From: Ignavibacteriales bacterium
GTDB taxonomy: Bacteria; Bacteroidota; Ignavibacteria; UBA10030; SZUA-254
Direction of reading: 5' to 3'
DNA length: 47,582 nt
Assembly: GCA_016218025.1 (NCBI GenBank)
Contig: JACRFD010000091.1
Location: forward strand, 1-47,582
Shown: positions 38,579 through 46,815 of the stretch, in pieces
How positions within the stretch are numbered: position 1 is the first letter of the stretch
Layout: each line of letters begins with the position of its first letter
Notes under the pieces: model-generated
Told to the model about the DNA's origin: nothing
Database searches by the model: none
The model's input: the letters and a program-made list of their open reading frames with translations, nothing else
Position numbers and translations under genes: made by a program

Positions 38579-39715
38579 ATGAAAAGATTATTTAGCATCG
38601 CAATGCGATGTATCCCAATATTATTTTTATTTTCAAATTTTGCATTCGGCTGGGGTTCGACTGCACACAAATTTATAAATTTAAAATCAACATATCATTT
38701 ACCTGAATCGATGGCTGATTTGAAAAAAGATAGTTTGTTTTATCGATCGTATGCTTCCGCACCCGATTACAGAAAAGATTATTCAGACACATCGTTTTTT
38801 TCCGAAGAGAAAAGACATTATATCGATATAGATGCTTATCCCGATTTTAAAAATATTCCTCATAGTCTTGATTCCATGATGACAATCTACGGACGTTCAT
38901 ATGTCTGGGATGTAGGAACATTGCCATGGGCGATTGTTCTTACGCTCGATTCGATAAAAGATCAGATTCTCCGACACGATTATGCAAAAGCTGAATCGAC
39001 CATGAGCGACTTGGGGCATTATGTTGCGGATGCCACCCAGCCGTTGCATTGTACAAAGAATTACGATGGACAACTTACGGGTAATGGAGGGATTCACAGC
39101 AGATATGAATCCGGTATGATTACGGCGTTTCAATCATCCTTGGGTATAGTAATCGACAGCGTTCGTTACATTGTATCGCCGTTAGATTATGCATTTGAAA
39201 TTATTTATAAATCTCAATCTTTAGTCGATTCTATATTACTTGCAGATACTTATGCGAAGAATATTTCAGGATGGAGTGGGAGTGGTACTCCGCCACCGGC
39301 ATATTATACTGCATTATGGGAGAAAACCGGATCATTTACACAGGAAAGAATCCAAACTGCAACAATTGCGATTGCATCGTTATGGTATACTGCATGGATC
39401 GATGCTAATTCCGTTACTAATGTTTTATATACAAATAATTCTATTCCATCTGATTTTACGTTAAATCAAAACTTTCCCAACCCGTTTAATGCATCCACAA
39501 CAATTTCATTCACAATTCCTGAAAACGATCACGTTTCATTAAAGTTGTATAATCTTCTCGGGTGTGAAGTTTCTACATTGCTTAATGCCGGTCTTAATTC
39601 AGGGGTAGTGCATCGTGTAATATTTGAAGCCCAAAATCTCCCGAGCGGTTTATATTACTATCGGCTTGAAACGACTAAAAATATTTTAATTAAAAAAATG
39701 ATGCTTTTGAAGTAA
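38579..39715 (+). CDS. S1/P1-type nuclease or zinc phospholipase C, T9SS-exported
   Basis: 378 residues. The signal peptide ends before Trp25, which becomes the mature N-terminal zinc ligand. The complete trinuclear zinc set is present: W25, H30, D63, H80, H147, D151, H157 (LGHYVADATQPLH), H173 and E177 (GIHSRYESG). W-to-H spacing of 5 and the 147/151/157 spacing match nuclease P1; a final Glu rather than Asp recalls zinc-dependent phospholipase C, so the substrate (nucleic acid or phospholipid) is open. Residues about 297-378 are a T9SS sorting domain (LNQNFPNPFNASTTISF, LPSGLYYYRLE, KKMMLLK) without any palindrome insert. A surface scavenging enzyme is likely. Confidence 0.85.
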   Translation: MKRLFSIAMRCIPILFLFSNFAFGWGSTAHKFINLKSTYHLPESMADLKKDSLFYRSYASAPDYRKDYSDTSFFSEEKRHYIDIDAYPDFKNIPHSLDSMMTIYGRSYVWDVGTLPWAIVLTLDSIKDQILRHDYAKAESTMSDLGHYVADATQPLHCTKNYDGQLTGNGGIHSRYESGMITAFQSSLGIVIDSVRYIVSPLDYAFEIIYKSQSLVDSILLADTYAKNISGWSGSGTPPPAYYTALWEKTGSFTQERIQTATIAIASLWYTAWIDANSVTNVLYTNNSIPSDFTLNQNFPNPFNASTTISFTIPENDHVSLKLYNLLGCEVSTLLNAGLNSGVVHRVIFEAQNLPSGLYYYRLETTKNILIKKMMLLK

Positions 39716-39853
39716 GATGCAATAATTGTTGAATTCAATTTTAATAACATAGAAATTTTTTAAAAATCTAATCTCGAAACTTCAATCGAGATTTTAATGT
39801 TATAGTTTCGTATCTTTAAAGTACGATCTAGTTTTTATTCACAGTTTTAACAT

Positions 39854-39973
39854 CCTCTCCTATGAGGAGAGGAGTTCGTCGTGAGCTCAGTCGAACGATT
39901 ATAGGTGAGGTCTAAAAAAGTAATCCAACAAATTGACCCCACCCCTTATCCTCCCCTGTGAGGGAAGGAAGTT
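39854..39973. repeat. Composite palindromic repeat region upstream of the ABC exporter
   Basis: cctctcct/aggagagg (39854-39872) is a tight hairpin; gttcg...cgaac (39874-39896) surrounds gagctcagtcga, a variant of the REP core; and attataggtgaggtc (about 39899-39913) has a degenerate inverted partner near gaccccaccccttatcc (about 39938-39954). It ends in a second cctcccct-type motif just before the ABC gene start. Looks like a mosaic of REP-type units; the 267-bp gap holds no gene. Confidence 0.5.
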
Positions 39974-39982
39974 TTTTAAATT

Positions 39983-41767
39983 ATGAAATCATTACTCCGA
40001 CTACTTCCATATCTTAAAAAATACAAGCGCACACTGCTATGGGGACTCCTCACCGTAGTGATGAGCAACTTGTTTACCGTTTTCCAGCCGCGAATTGTAG
40101 GAGATGCCATAGATAAATTAAAGATCGGACTTGAAACCAAGAATATTGATGGAACAGGAATTCTTTTATACGCCGTTACTTTAGTGGGGCTAAATCTTAT
40201 TGCCGGAATTTTCACATACCTTACTCGTCAAACAATAATCGTAGTCTCACGCCATATTGAGTTCGATCTGCGGAACGATTTCCTAAAACATATTCAGAAA
40301 CTTTCGCTGTCATATTATCAGAACACACCAACCGGCGACCTGATGGCTCATGCCACAAACGACATCGGCTCGGTGCGCAATGTTGTTGGTCCCGGCATTA
40401 TGTATCCCAGTGACACTATAATGACGCTCTCCATGGTTCTTATCATGATGTTCCTAACCAACTGGCAGCTGACTTTATATGCTCTAATTCCGATGCCGCT
40501 TGTTTCGTTTGCGGTTTATAAATTGGGGAAACAAATCCATAAAAAATTTGAAGAACGTCAAGAGCAATTTTCACTACTCACAACTCGTGCACAGGAAAAT
40601 TTGTCCGGCATCCGCATAGTGAAAGCATATGTTCGTGAGGCATATGAAATTGACCGGTTCAAAAAACTGAGCTTCGAATATCTCAAGAAGAATCTTGTGC
40701 TGGCAAAAATTCAGTCGATACTCTGGCCCCTCATGTTTTTACTCGTCGGATCTTCGTTGGTTATTATTGTTTATGTCGGCGGTTTGAAAGTCATCAACGG
40801 TGAAATGTCTGTCGGCACTCTCACCGCATTTTTCGGATACCTCACGCTTCTGATATGGCCCATGATTGCATTCGGTTGGGTTACAAATCTTCTCCAGCAG
40901 GGTGCCGCTTCGATGGGAAGATTGATTAAGATTTTGGATGCGGAACCTGAGATTCAGGATTCAAACAGCACAGATTATTCAGTTAAAGAAATTCAAGGGA
41001 ACATTGAGTTCAAGAACATTTTTTTTACGCATAAAAACTCTGAAATGCCTGTTCTAAAAAATATCAATCTTAAAATCCCCGGTGGATCAACAGTAGCTAT
41101 AGTCGGACATACAGGTTCCGGTAAATCGACGCTCATAAATCTTATCCCGCGATTATATGATGTGACAACAGGTGATCTTTTAATCGACGGAATCAGCGTT
41201 AAAAAAATTCCACTTGAGGTTCTCAGATCAAATATCGGTTATGTTCAGCAGGAAACGTTTCTTTTCTCCGATACATTGAAAGAAAATATCTCGTATGGGA
41301 TTTTAGAAAATAATGAAGAGAAAATGAAGGACGGAGTAATGGATAATGTGGCTAAAGCAGCCGAAATCTCCCAGATAGCAAAGGATGTAAAAGATTTTCC
41401 AAACGGATTCGAAACGATGCTTGGTGAACGCGGAATCACCCTCTCAGGCGGACAAAAACAGCGCGCCAGCATTGCCCGTGCAGTTATGCGTAATCCGAAA
41501 ATATTAATCCTTGACGATGCGCTCTCCGCGGTAGATACTTATACTGAAGAGGAAATTCTCAAACGTCTTCGTAGCGTCATGAAAGACCGTACAAGTATTA
41601 TTATCAGTCACCGTATATCGACAGTGAAGGACGCGGATTTAATTGTTGTGTTGAATAACGGAGAGATTGTTGAGAGGGGCAATCATGATGAACTTGTTGC
41701 ATTTGGTGGAATCTATGCCGATTTGTACGAAAAACAGTTGTTGGAAGAAGAACTTGACAAGCTATGA
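39983..41767 (+). CDS. Heterodimeric ABC exporter, subunit with degenerate catalytic site (TM287-like)
   Basis: 594 residues: an N-terminal six-helix export-type membrane domain (about 1-320) and a C-terminal nucleotide-binding domain. Walker A GHTGSGKST, signature LSGGQKQRAS, Walker B ILILDDALSAVD and H-loop IIISHRIST. In Walker B the catalytic Glu position is Asp512, the hallmark of the TM287/BmrC-type half of heterodimeric exporters, where one ATP site is non-hydrolytic. The partner is the gene at 42212-43987. Exports drugs, lipids or peptides; substrate unknown. An RBS GGAAGG lies near 39965. Confidence 0.92.
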   Translation: MKSLLRLLPYLKKYKRTLLWGLLTVVMSNLFTVFQPRIVGDAIDKLKIGLETKNIDGTGILLYAVTLVGLNLIAGIFTYLTRQTIIVVSRHIEFDLRNDFLKHIQKLSLSYYQNTPTGDLMAHATNDIGSVRNVVGPGIMYPSDTIMTLSMVLIMMFLTNWQLTLYALIPMPLVSFAVYKLGKQIHKKFEERQEQFSLLTTRAQENLSGIRIVKAYVREAYEIDRFKKLSFEYLKKNLVLAKIQSILWPLMFLLVGSSLVIIVYVGGLKVINGEMSVGTLTAFFGYLTLLIWPMIAFGWVTNLLQQGAASMGRLIKILDAEPEIQDSNSTDYSVKEIQGNIEFKNIFFTHKNSEMPVLKNINLKIPGGSTVAIVGHTGSGKSTLINLIPRLYDVTTGDLLIDGISVKKIPLEVLRSNIGYVQQETFLFSDTLKENISYGILENNEEKMKDGVMDNVAKAAEISQIAKDVKDFPNGFETMLGERGITLSGGQKQRASIARAVMRNPKILILDDALSAVDTYTEEEILKRLRSVMKDRTSIIISHRISTVKDADLIVVLNNGEIVERGNHDELVAFGGIYADLYEKQLLEEELDKL

Positions 41768-41768
41768 G

Positions 41769-41798
41769 AATTAAAAATTAAAAGTGAAAAATTAAAAA
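41769..41798. repeat. Left AT-rich inverted repeat flanking the four-helix-bundle gene
   Basis: Contains aaaagtgaaaaattaaaaa (41780-41798), closely matched in inverted form at 42176-42206. It begins 2 bp after the ABC stop codon and ends within the RBS of the four-helix-bundle gene. Confidence 0.55.
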
Positions 41799-41808
41799 GG
41801 AGGAAATC

Positions 41809-42171
41809 ATGGATAAAAATATAAAAGAGCGAACATATAATTTTGCACTTCAAACAATTCAGATAGTTCAAAAACTACCGTTTGATACAGCCACCAAAAT
41901 TATCGGCAGACAATTAATCCGCTCCGGAACATCGATCGGTGCTAACGTTGAAGAAGCAACCGCCGCCGGAAGTAAGGATGATTTCACATATAAAATGAAT
42001 ATCGCTTTAAAGGAAGCCAGGGAAACCCATTATTGGCTTCGATTGTTGAGCGATTCAAAGTTTATCGATAAAAAGTACATTGACCCAACTATCACAGAAG
42101 CTGATGAAATAAAGAAGATCATCGGTTCCATTGTAAGTAAAATGAGAGGAAAGTCCAAACCCCGATGTTAA
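41809..42171 (+). CDS. Four-helix bundle protein (23S rRNA intervening-sequence protein family)
   Basis: 120 residues, all-helical. Family signature: KERTYNFALQTIQIVQKLP, IGRQLIRSGTSIGANVEEA, KDDFTYKMNIALKEARETHY and WLRLLSDS. These proteins were first found encoded in intervening sequences of 23S rRNA and are related to Avd of diversity-generating retroelements; their biochemical function is not established. A strong RBS (AAGGAGG, 41797-41803) gives ATG 41809. The gene lies between the two halves of an ABC exporter and is bracketed by AT-rich inverted repeats, so it looks like an inserted module rather than an exporter part. Confidence 0.9.
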   Translation: MDKNIKERTYNFALQTIQIVQKLPFDTATKIIGRQLIRSGTSIGANVEEATAAGSKDDFTYKMNIALKEARETHYWLRLLSDSKFIDKKYIDPTITEADEIKKIIGSIVSKMRGKSKPRC

Positions 42172-42175
42172 AATA

Positions 42176-42206
42176 TTTTTTAATTTTTAATTTTGACTTT
42201 TGAATT
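42176..42206. repeat. Right AT-rich inverted repeat flanking the four-helix-bundle gene
   Basis: tttttaatttttaattttgacttttgaatt region. Its reverse complement contains AAAAGTCAAAATTAAAAA, matching the left repeat apart from one base and a short indel. It ends 5 bp before the second ABC gene and replaces any recognisable RBS for it. Confidence 0.55.
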
Positions 42207-42211
42207 GATCT

Positions 42212-43987
42212 ATGGTTGACGAAGAAATCCTCGGTAAGGCGTACGACACCCGCTTGATGAAGCGGCTTATAAAATATTTGAAGCCGTACAAGTGGCATGT
42301 TGTGCTTGGAATTTTCTTGAGCGTAATCGTTTCGGGAATGGAAGCGGTGCGCCCGTGGTTTACCAAATATGCCGTAGATACAAATATTGCCAACAATGAT
42401 AAACAAGGTTTGCTAATTACGGCAGTCGCATTTCTCGGGTTGCTGGTTTTCAGGGGGATGGTACAATATGCAAGCGCATATCTTACACAGTGGATCGGAC
42501 AAAAAACAATTTATGATTTAAGGATGCAAATATTTACGCACCTCCAGAATCTGAGCATTAAATATTTCGACAGTAATCCTATCGGACGGCTAATAACACG
42601 CGTAACAAACGACGTTGAAGTGTTGAATGAAATGTTTTCGTCCGGCATCGTTATGGTATTCAGCGATGTCTTTACGATTATCGGAATTCTCTGGTTTATG
42701 TTCTCAATGAGCTGGGAGCTTGCATTATTATCGCTTAGTGTTTTACCGTTGCTATTTTACGGCACATTTCTTTTCAGGAAAAAAGCACGCGAGGCATATC
42801 GCGAAGTGCGTTTACAAATCGCCCGCATCAATACTTTTATGCAGGAACATATAACAGGCATGATTGTCGATCAGATATTCAACCGTGAGAAAAAGTCACA
42901 CGAAAAATTTTCGGATATAAACGCTTCTCATCGCGATGCAAATATTAAATCGATCTTCTATTATGCGCTGTTCTATCCGGGCGTCGATCTGATCGGCGCA
43001 ATTGCAATCGGGCTTATCATCTGGTACGCGGGAATAGATGCGTTGAAAGGATCACTTACGATTGGAACAGTGATAGCGTTTTTCCAGTTCAATGAAATGT
43101 TCTGGCGACCCATACGCGATTTGTCTGAAAAATACAACATCATGCAAACCGCGATGGCATCATCGGAGCGGATCTTCAAACTTCTCGACGATCAGTCGGT
43201 AATTGCGAATCCCGTGTCACCGGTATCGCTTGAAAAAGTGCGCGGTGAAATTGAATTCCGGAACGTTTGGTTTGCTTATATTGGCGAGGACTGGGTTCTA
43301 AAAAATGTTTCTTTTAAAATTAATCCCGGTGAAACTGCCGCTTTCGTTGGTCATACGGGTGCGGGTAAAACCAGCATTATCAATCTGATTTGCAGGTTTT
43401 ATGAATTCCAGCGGGGAGAAATTTTTATTGACGGCACGGATATACGGGCTATAAATAAAGAGGATCTCAGAAAACAGATGGCGATTGTTCTGCAGGATGT
43501 TTTCCTTTTTTCGGGCGATATCAAATCAAATATCAATTTAGGCAACGATGATATTTCCATGGATCGGATAAAAGCTGCGGCGCGTGTTGTTGGCGCAAAC
43601 AGATTCATAGAAAAAATGCCGAACCAGTATGATGAAGAAGTAAAAGAACGCGGCGCAACATTATCGGTGGGACAAAAACAATTGATTTCATTTGCACGCG
43701 CGCTTGCTGTTCATCCTAAAATATTAATACTCGATGAGGCAACATCGAGCATTGATACTGAAACTGAAATACTTATTCAGCAGGCGATTAAAAAACTTTT
43801 GCAGGGGAGAACGTCGATTGTAATAGCCCACAGGTTATCAACCATACAGCGTGCGAATAAAATTATTGTAATGCACAAAGGTGAAATCCGCGAGATGGGA
43901 ACACATCAGGAGCTTTTAGCGATGGAGGGAATTTATTATAAACTGTACAAGCTGCAATATAAAGAGCAAGAAAGTAAGCTGAATTAA
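42212..43987 (+). CDS. Heterodimeric ABC exporter, catalytically intact subunit (TM288-like)
   Basis: 591 residues with an N-terminal extension EEILGKAYDTRLMKRLIKYL typical of the TM288/BmrD half. Six-helix membrane domain, then the nucleotide-binding domain: Walker A GHTGAGKTS, signature LSVGQKQL (Val in the third place of LSGGQ), Walker B ILILDEATSSID with intact catalytic Glu509, H-loop IVIAHRLST. A deviating signature in this half facing the degenerate site of the other is the expected asymmetric pattern. No clear RBS precedes the ATG, because the AT-rich repeat of the inserted four-helix-bundle module occupies that place. Confidence 0.92.
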   Translation: MVDEEILGKAYDTRLMKRLIKYLKPYKWHVVLGIFLSVIVSGMEAVRPWFTKYAVDTNIANNDKQGLLITAVAFLGLLVFRGMVQYASAYLTQWIGQKTIYDLRMQIFTHLQNLSIKYFDSNPIGRLITRVTNDVEVLNEMFSSGIVMVFSDVFTIIGILWFMFSMSWELALLSLSVLPLLFYGTFLFRKKAREAYREVRLQIARINTFMQEHITGMIVDQIFNREKKSHEKFSDINASHRDANIKSIFYYALFYPGVDLIGAIAIGLIIWYAGIDALKGSLTIGTVIAFFQFNEMFWRPIRDLSEKYNIMQTAMASSERIFKLLDDQSVIANPVSPVSLEKVRGEIEFRNVWFAYIGEDWVLKNVSFKINPGETAAFVGHTGAGKTSIINLICRFYEFQRGEIFIDGTDIRAINKEDLRKQMAIVLQDVFLFSGDIKSNINLGNDDISMDRIKAAARVVGANRFIEKMPNQYDEEVKERGATLSVGQKQLISFARALAVHPKILILDEATSSIDTETEILIQQAIKKLLQGRTSIVIAHRLSTIQRANKIIVMHKGEIREMGTHQELLAMEGIYYKLYKLQYKEQESKLN

Positions 43988-44084
43988 TAATCTTTACTAA
44001 ATTTGATTGTTTAATGACCTGGTACCTAATGTCACATTTATCAAATAACTTTTTTATTAGAACAAACTTTCATTTACAAACTAC

Positions 44085-44176
44085 ATCGAACAAGAACGCC
44101 GAAACGGGACTCCAAATTTTAAAACCGCACTCAAGCCAAATGCGAAAACGCTTTCAGCTTGAGGCACTTGTTATGT
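44085..44176 (-). other. attC-like integron recombination site, 92 bp
   Basis: On the minus strand it begins ACATAAC (6 of 7 to RYYYAAC, 44176-44170) and ends GTTCGAT (6 of 7 to GTTRRRY, 44091-44085). Inside, AAG/CTT and GCC/GGC continue the outer stem, and CTCAAGC/GCTTGAG (44130-44136 with 44157-44163) forms an inner hairpin. It starts 7 bp after the helicase stop codon. Its left arm AACAAGTGCCTCAAGCTGA matches that of the second site (46080-46244) at 17 of 19 bases. Confidence 0.6.
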
Positions 44177-44182
44177 GTTTTA

Positions 44183-46051
44183 TCAGATTTTATTATTTAT
44201 CTCAGTTAGTGCTTTTGTAAAATCATTTTCTTTATTGAAATAGATATTAATTTGTTCTTGAGCACGAGTGATTCCAATATAGATAAGATTTTTTTCGTGC
44301 TTTAATTCACGTCCATTTCTTGGCATATCGTCAACACCAATAAGAAACACTACTTTCCACTCAAGCCCTTTAGAACTTTCGACAGTGATTATTTTTACTG
44401 TATCTTCATCTATATTAAAAATATTTCTTTCACTACTAAAGAGTAATGATTTTGTAGGAATACCATTTAGAATAGAATAAGAATTTTCCGAAGTATCAAA
44501 AATCTGCTTTGAACAAACAATTATTCCAATATCCTTATAAGAATAACGCCCACTCGCGATTAAGTTTTTAATGTCCAATTGAATTTGTTTAATAATATCA
44601 GAAGTGCTATTAAATTTAGAAATGTTTGGCTTGTCTCCGTGTCGCTCAATTTCCTCTGGGATTAAAATATTTTCAGGATTATCATCATCCTCTTCAATGT
44701 AGGTTTCAAATCCTTGGAATTGGATGGCAAGTTTAAGGATTTCATTTGTATTACGATAGCTTTGCTTAAGCTTTCGTGAACGTCGACCGCCTACAATGTC
44801 TATTTTAGCATCTTTCCAGATTCTTTTTCTTCCATAAACATCTTGAGCTGGGTCTAAAGCTATAGTGAGGCTATCACTTTGATTTAATAAATCTCGTATA
44901 CCTCTTAACCATTCTGTTGAAAAATCTTGTGCTTCATCAAGAAGTATAGCATCGTATTTGCCACCAATAATTCTATTACTTGAAGTGGCTTGTCGCAATA
45001 TTATCCCAACTCTTTCATCCCATTGTTCACTCGATTCATTTGTTATTGGTGCAACACTATTCCCAGATTTTGTTTTAACTAGTTCGTGAAAATGAGAAAT
45101 ATTAATAGTATTATTTTGTGCATCAAAAATGTTGTTAATTATTTTCTCAACATAATTTTTCAACGATTTGTTGTAACAAACAAAAAGGATACTCCAATTT
45201 GGATGAAGATGTAATAGATAACGAGCTCGATATGCTAAAACCAAAGTTTTTCCAGAGCCAGCAACACCTTTAATTAAATAATGACCATCTCCTAAACTTT
45301 TAGCAAAATTTTCTTGTTCCAAGTCTAACAGCTTTAAATCTTGTAATTGATTATTCTGACTATAAGTTCTAACTGGTGTAACAATTAATTCGGGCCAAAT
45401 GGCAGCACGCAAAGTTTTAATCTGAGTAAAATCCAGAGGTTCATAATCATACCAAGTTATAAACATTGACTTCAACTTCTTCTCAAAAGTAAATCTCTGT
45501 TCTTTGTCTGTGATTTCAAATGATAAATCTTCTTTACAAAGTATCTGCCTAGCATCAAAAAGGTTAGGAAGGACACCTAATTCCTCCAAGTCTTTACGAG
45601 ATAAATTTGAGAATACAACACCAAAAGCAAAAGGAAAAAGCAATTTGTTAATAAAGGGGCCAGACTGATGTTTCAGATTAGATTCATTTAGAAGTTTGTT
45701 TTTAATAGCATACGCGCATCTTCGAGATTGTTCAAATGGAGATTCTTTTTTTACCGTTTCACTTTTTTCAGTTTCAATTTCCCAATATTGGTTATCAATC
45801 TTTCTAATTTTTTCTTTCTTCCAATCCTTTACTTCTAGATTTAAAATACCAAGAGTTTGTCCAAACACAATAAAGTCAGTAAAACGTTTTTGATTATTAT
45901 CTCGAATTCCTTCAACAGTAATTGAGGGTGGTTCATACCATACATATTCATCATCACTGTCTGAATATAACTTGCTAAATATGCTGTGTAATTTCTTTTC
46001 ACCATTAGAGGCAAAAGTTGTTGAACTTATCGAACTGGGAATTACTGGCAT
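44183..46051 (-). CDS. NERD nuclease-domain / UvrD-like helicase fusion
   Basis: 622 residues. The ATG at 46051 has AGAGG 8 nt upstream; a GTG at 46060 is less well placed. The N-terminus holds a PD-(D/E)xK-type NERD domain: D59 in FTDFIVFG, then LNLEVKDWK with E73 and K75. Superfamily 1 helicase motifs follow: I KGVAGSGKT (262-269), II ILLDEAQDF (DEAQD 372-376), SYRNTNEI, V VESSKGLEW and VI YIGITRAQEQ. It is predicted to unwind and cut DNA. NERD-helicases are frequent in mobile and phage-defence contexts. As part of an attC-flanked cassette it was probably acquired horizontally; it is more AT-rich than its neighbours. Confidence 0.88.
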   Translation of the reverse strand: MPVIPSSISSTTFASNGEKKLHSIFSKLYSDSDDEYVWYEPPSITVEGIRDNNQKRFTDFIVFGQTLGILNLEVKDWKKEKIRKIDNQYWEIETEKSETVKKESPFEQSRRCAYAIKNKLLNESNLKHQSGPFINKLLFPFAFGVVFSNLSRKDLEELGVLPNLFDARQILCKEDLSFEITDKEQRFTFEKKLKSMFITWYDYEPLDFTQIKTLRAAIWPELIVTPVRTYSQNNQLQDLKLLDLEQENFAKSLGDGHYLIKGVAGSGKTLVLAYRARYLLHLHPNWSILFVCYNKSLKNYVEKIINNIFDAQNNTINISHFHELVKTKSGNSVAPITNESSEQWDERVGIILRQATSSNRIIGGKYDAILLDEAQDFSTEWLRGIRDLLNQSDSLTIALDPAQDVYGRKRIWKDAKIDIVGGRRSRKLKQSYRNTNEILKLAIQFQGFETYIEEDDDNPENILIPEEIERHGDKPNISKFNSTSDIIKQIQLDIKNLIASGRYSYKDIGIIVCSKQIFDTSENSYSILNGIPTKSLLFSSERNIFNIDEDTVKIITVESSKGLEWKVVFLIGVDDMPRNGRELKHEKNLIYIGITRAQEQINIYFNKENDFTKALTEINNKI

Positions 46052-46079
46052 AACATTCACCTCTATATTTTTTCAAAAC

Positions 46080-46244
46080 ACATAACGGACGGGAGCTAAG
46101 CTGCGTGGCGATGTTGTACCGCCGACGCAACCTTGATTAAATTTCTGATAACTATTGCTAACGTATGTTGTGTTGAACTTTCGCAACTTTGAATAACAAA
46201 ATTGCAGCCGCGATCGCCACGTCAGCTTGAGCGACTTGTTAGGC
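46080..46244 (-). other. attC-like integron recombination site, 165 bp, with bulged base
   Basis: On the minus strand it begins GCCTAAC (7 of 7 to RYYYAAC, 46244-46238) and ends GTTATGT (6 of 7 to GTTRRRY, 46086-46080). The arms at 46098-46112 and 46213-46228 pair over 15 bp with a single unpaired base (46222), like the extrahelical bases that define the recombinogenic strand of true attC sites. The stop codon of the HEPN gene lies inside the first box, typical of integron cassettes. The large central loop makes it longer than average. Confidence 0.75.
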
Positions 46245-46796
46245 AACGAGTAATCCTCCACTTAAAATTTCAATAACCTTTCGTAAAATAATGTTGCTTG
46301 GCTCTAATATGACTAACTGATCTGGCACAAATTGTTTGCGTCCATGAACTAAATTACATCTTACTCGATAAATTATTTTTAATAATGCCGTAGCTTTATC
46401 TGTGATAACATCAGATCGCAAATGTCGTAATAACAATACATCCTTATCCGGTAAGTGATTACCAGATGTTATATCCAATGAAATATAAAACCTAGTTTGG
46501 TCAAGAATACTTTCAATTGAATCAATAGCATTCTTAACATCTTTTTGCGAAACAAGCTCATTCCATAGTTGATCAGCACCCAGAAAGTCTACCACTGATT
46601 TCGATGAAGCCTCACTGTCTATAAATTTACCTGGCTTACTAGATGCTAAACAATTAAATGCCTCAACATATAGTTTATTATATATAACAAATTGTGCATA
46701 GAATTTATCAAAGGCATTATTGATCGGATTACCGCTATCCGTATCGGCTTTATGAAACCATCTATCGATAAAATCTTTCGTTTCTTTGTTGATCAT
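46239..46796 (-). CDS. HEPN-domain protein (putative RNase)
   Basis: 185 residues, mostly helical. The C-terminal third has IYRVRCNLVHGRK, containing Rx4H (R146, H151), the catalytic motif of HEPN ribonucleases found in toxin-antitoxin, CRISPR-associated and abortive-infection proteins. Upstream residues contain LLLRHLRSDVITDKATALL, consistent with the HEPN helical scaffold. No partner nucleotidyltransferase is adjacent. The start ATG follows GAGGAAAAT. The stop codon lies in the first box of the attC-like site, and 13 bp before the start is a GTTAAGC core, so the gene fills one integron cassette exactly. Confidence 0.72.
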   Translation of the reverse strand: MINKETKDFIDRWFHKADTDSGNPINNAFDKFYAQFVIYNKLYVEAFNCLASSKPGKFIDSEASSKSVVDFLGADQLWNELVSQKDVKNAIDSIESILDQTRFYISLDITSGNHLPDKDVLLLRHLRSDVITDKATALLKIIYRVRCNLVHGRKQFVPDQLVILEPSNIILRKVIEILSGGLLVA

Positions 46797-46808
46797 ATTT
46801 TCCTCGCG

Positions 46809-46815
46809 GCTTAAC
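46809..46815 (-). other. Integron core-site match at the upstream cassette boundary
   Basis: GTTAAGC on the minus strand fits GTTRRRY at all positions and lies 13 bp before the HEPN start codon, where the recombination point of the preceding attC or attI should be. No hairpin partner was found beyond it, so it may be a remnant or the primary site. A 7-mer alone is weak evidence. Confidence 0.4.

Noticed and set aside
44014..44220. 68-codon plus-strand open frame before the helicase
   Set aside because: It covers the attC-like site and overlaps the helicase 3' end; no family resemblance.
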